Shown: piece by piece, positions 62,691 to 64,000 of the stretch
How the letters are laid out: each line of letters opens with the position of its first letter
How positions within the stretch are numbered: position 1 is the first letter of the stretch
Assembly (NCBI RefSeq): GCF_002559405.1
Contig: NZ_NTZO01000027.1
Span: forward strand, 1 to 64,000
Direction: 5' to 3'
Length of the DNA: 64,000 nt
DNA from: Bacillus sp. AFS001701
Lineage (GTDB): Bacteria; Bacillota; Bacilli; Bacillales; Bacillaceae_G
Notes under the pieces: generated by a model
Databases searched by the model: none
Told to the model about the DNA's origin: nothing
The model's input: only the letters and a program-made list of their open reading frames with translations
Made by a program: the position numbers and the translations under genes

Positions 62691-64000
62691 ATGGAAAAAA
62701 AATTTATGATGGACGATGCACCGCTTAATAAGTTCCATATTCGTATTACGGCACTTACTTTTGGATCGAATTTTTCAGATGGCTATGCTTTAGGAATTAT
62801 AGGTATGGCACTTTCGCTACTAGGTCCTCAAATGAAATTAAATTCTGTATGGGAAGGATTAATCGGTAGTTCCGCATTAATCGGACTTTTTTTCGGTAGT
62901 TTGTTTCTTGGCGGATTATCAGATCGCATTGGTAGGCAGAAAATTTATTTAGCAAACTTTGTGATTATTACAATCGCATCTGCTTTACAGTTTTTTGTTC
63001 ATGATCCATATACGCTTTTTGCATTAAGGGTTTTAATCGGTGTTGCACTAGGAGGAGATTATGCAGTAGGATCTACTTTACTTGCGGAGTTTGCACCTAG
63101 AAAGTATAGAGGTATGTTATTATCATCATTAAACGTTTTATGGACAGTTGGATATGTTGCTTCTAATCTAGTTGGTTATTATTTAGAAAAAACTGGGCCA
63201 GATGCATGGCGTTGGATGTTAGTGAGTGCAGCAATTCCTGGTCTAGTTGTCTTGCTTTTACGTTTCGGAACACCAGAGTCTCCGCGTTGGTTATTAAAGA
63301 TGGGTCGTGTTGAAGAAGCACGTGCTATTGTAAGAAAGTATATTGGTGAAAATGCTGTAATGGATGAAACAGTCGATGCTAATTCTAAACATGCATACAA
63401 GGTTACAGATTTATTCAATAAGCAGCTTTGGAAACGTACTACATTCGGATCACTTTTTTATATGTGTCAGGTTGTTCCATATTTCGCAATCTATACATTC
63501 CTACCAACTATTTTAAGTAAATTGGGATTTGAAGAAACATTTGGTGTAGACATGGTTCTAAATCTGTTCCTTCTAGTAGGGGCGTTAGCTGGTGTATGGT
63601 GTACTGAAAAGTTAACTCGTAGAGGGTTTACAATTAATACATTTATTATTTTAACGATTTCATTATTCGTATTAACAGTCTTACCTCAAGGTCTACATAC
63701 AATCGCAATTATTGTGTTTGCAATCTTTACATTTGTAATGTCGGCAGCTTCTAATTTAACATTAGTGTATCCTGCTGAACTATTTCCGACCGAGGTTCGT
63801 GGAACTGGGGTTGGCTTGACAACAGCGGTTAGTCGAATTGGCTCAGCTGTTGGTACATTCCTATTACCGATAAGTGTTAGTTCAATGGGGATGGCACCTT
63901 CTATGATAGGAATGTCTATTATTCTATTCCTTGGTACAATTGTTTCGATTGCCTGGGCTCCGGAAACAAAATCACTTTCATTAAATGAAGCTAGTAATCC
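62691..64000 (+). CDS. MFS sugar-porter-like transporter (3' end outside window)
   Basis: An open frame of at least 436 residues that runs off the window. Start is the ATG at 62691 behind GGGGG (a TTG one codon earlier is possible). Sugar-porter family motifs are clear: GGLSDRIGRQK in loop 2-3, RVLIGVALGGDYAVG, TPESPRWLL after the sixth segment, ELFPTEVRGTG in the second half, and APETKSLSLNEA near the end. About 12 membrane segments. Likely proton-coupled import of a sugar or aromatic/organic acid. Little coding sequence is probably missing. Confidence 0.85.
   Translation, partial: MEKKFMMDDAPLNKFHIRITALTFGSNFSDGYALGIIGMALSLLGPQMKLNSVWEGLIGSSALIGLFFGSLFLGGLSDRIGRQKIYLANFVIITIASALQFFVHDPYTLFALRVLIGVALGGDYAVGSTLLAEFAPRKYRGMLLSSLNVLWTVGYVASNLVGYYLEKTGPDAWRWMLVSAAIPGLVVLLLRFGTPESPRWLLKMGRVEEARAIVRKYIGENAVMDETVDANSKHAYKVTDLFNKQLWKRTTFGSLFYMCQVVPYFAIYTFLPTILSKLGFEETFGVDMVLNLFLLVGALAGVWCTEKLTRRGFTINTFIILTISLFVLTVLPQGLHTIAIIVFAIFTFVMSAASNLTLVYPAELFPTEVRGTGVGLTTAVSRIGSAVGTFLLPISVSSMGMAPSMIGMSIILFLGTIVSIAWAPETKSLSLNEASN

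Overview
This is an AT-rich (roughly one-third G+C by eye), densely coding chromosomal window from an endospore-forming member of the Bacillaceae. Much of it follows the Bacillus subtilis metK-leuS-sftA-murC neighbourhood: pckA divergent from metK, ytoA, ytpB, ytqA-ytqB(mnmM), ytzC, leuS, ytwF, ytfP, ytgP(murJ), ytzG, ytzE, pepV, ytlP, amyX, ytmP, ytzH, trmB, ytnP, ytzB, ytoP, ytpP-ytpQ-ytpR, sftA and murC. FosB (a bacillithiol enzyme), a probable gamma-type spore protein and S-box, T-box and purine riboswitches fit this. The genus is not decidable from sequence reading alone. I saw no rRNA, tRNA, CRISPR array, insertion sequence or prophage.

Layout. 0-5.8 kb: AhpD-like protein, pckA with CcpN-like operators, metK under a SAM riboswitch, and an alcohol dehydrogenase-like gene. 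5.9-12.4 kb is accessory: a 54-residue protein, a truncated glycosidase beside a MarR gene, an MTA/SAH deaminase under an adenine-type riboswitch, DinB and DUF2332 proteins, fosB, and a pirin-osmC pair behind an MhqR-like operator. 12.5-15.6 kb: a polyamine operon of class-1a speD plus a fused arginine/lysine decarboxylase-spermidine synthase. 15.8-24.7 kb: GT4 and PAP2 genes, a 21-bp repeat array, ytoA, ytpB, a cation/proton antiporter behind a leader terminator, a secreted histidine-rich protein and tRNA-modification genes. 24.9-45 kb: the leuS-to-ytoP housekeeping block. 45.1-51.8 kb: a seven-gene ABC-importer operon, with four Pho-box-like repeats upstream, that also encodes a phosphodiesterase-superfamily enzyme, a DeoR regulator and a HAD phosphatase. 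52-60.7 kb: DUF84, ytpP-Q-R, sftA with a long repeat-rich linker, a nicotinate phosphoribosyltransferase and murC. 60.9-64 kb: a sarcosine-oxidase-type enzyme whose last codons lie in a second 21-bp repeat array, then a sugar-porter-like MFS gene cut by the window end.

How the genes fit together. metK makes SAM, speD decarboxylates it, the fusion protein transfers the aminopropyl group and releases methylthioadenosine, and the riboswitch-controlled deaminase can consume that product, so four genes of one metabolite loop lie within about 12 kb. The 45-52 kb operon reads as phosphate-starvation-induced uptake and intracellular breakdown of an organophosphate. The candidates for something not well described are the decarboxylase-spermidine synthase fusion, the Pho-boxed importer operon and the 21-bp repeat family.
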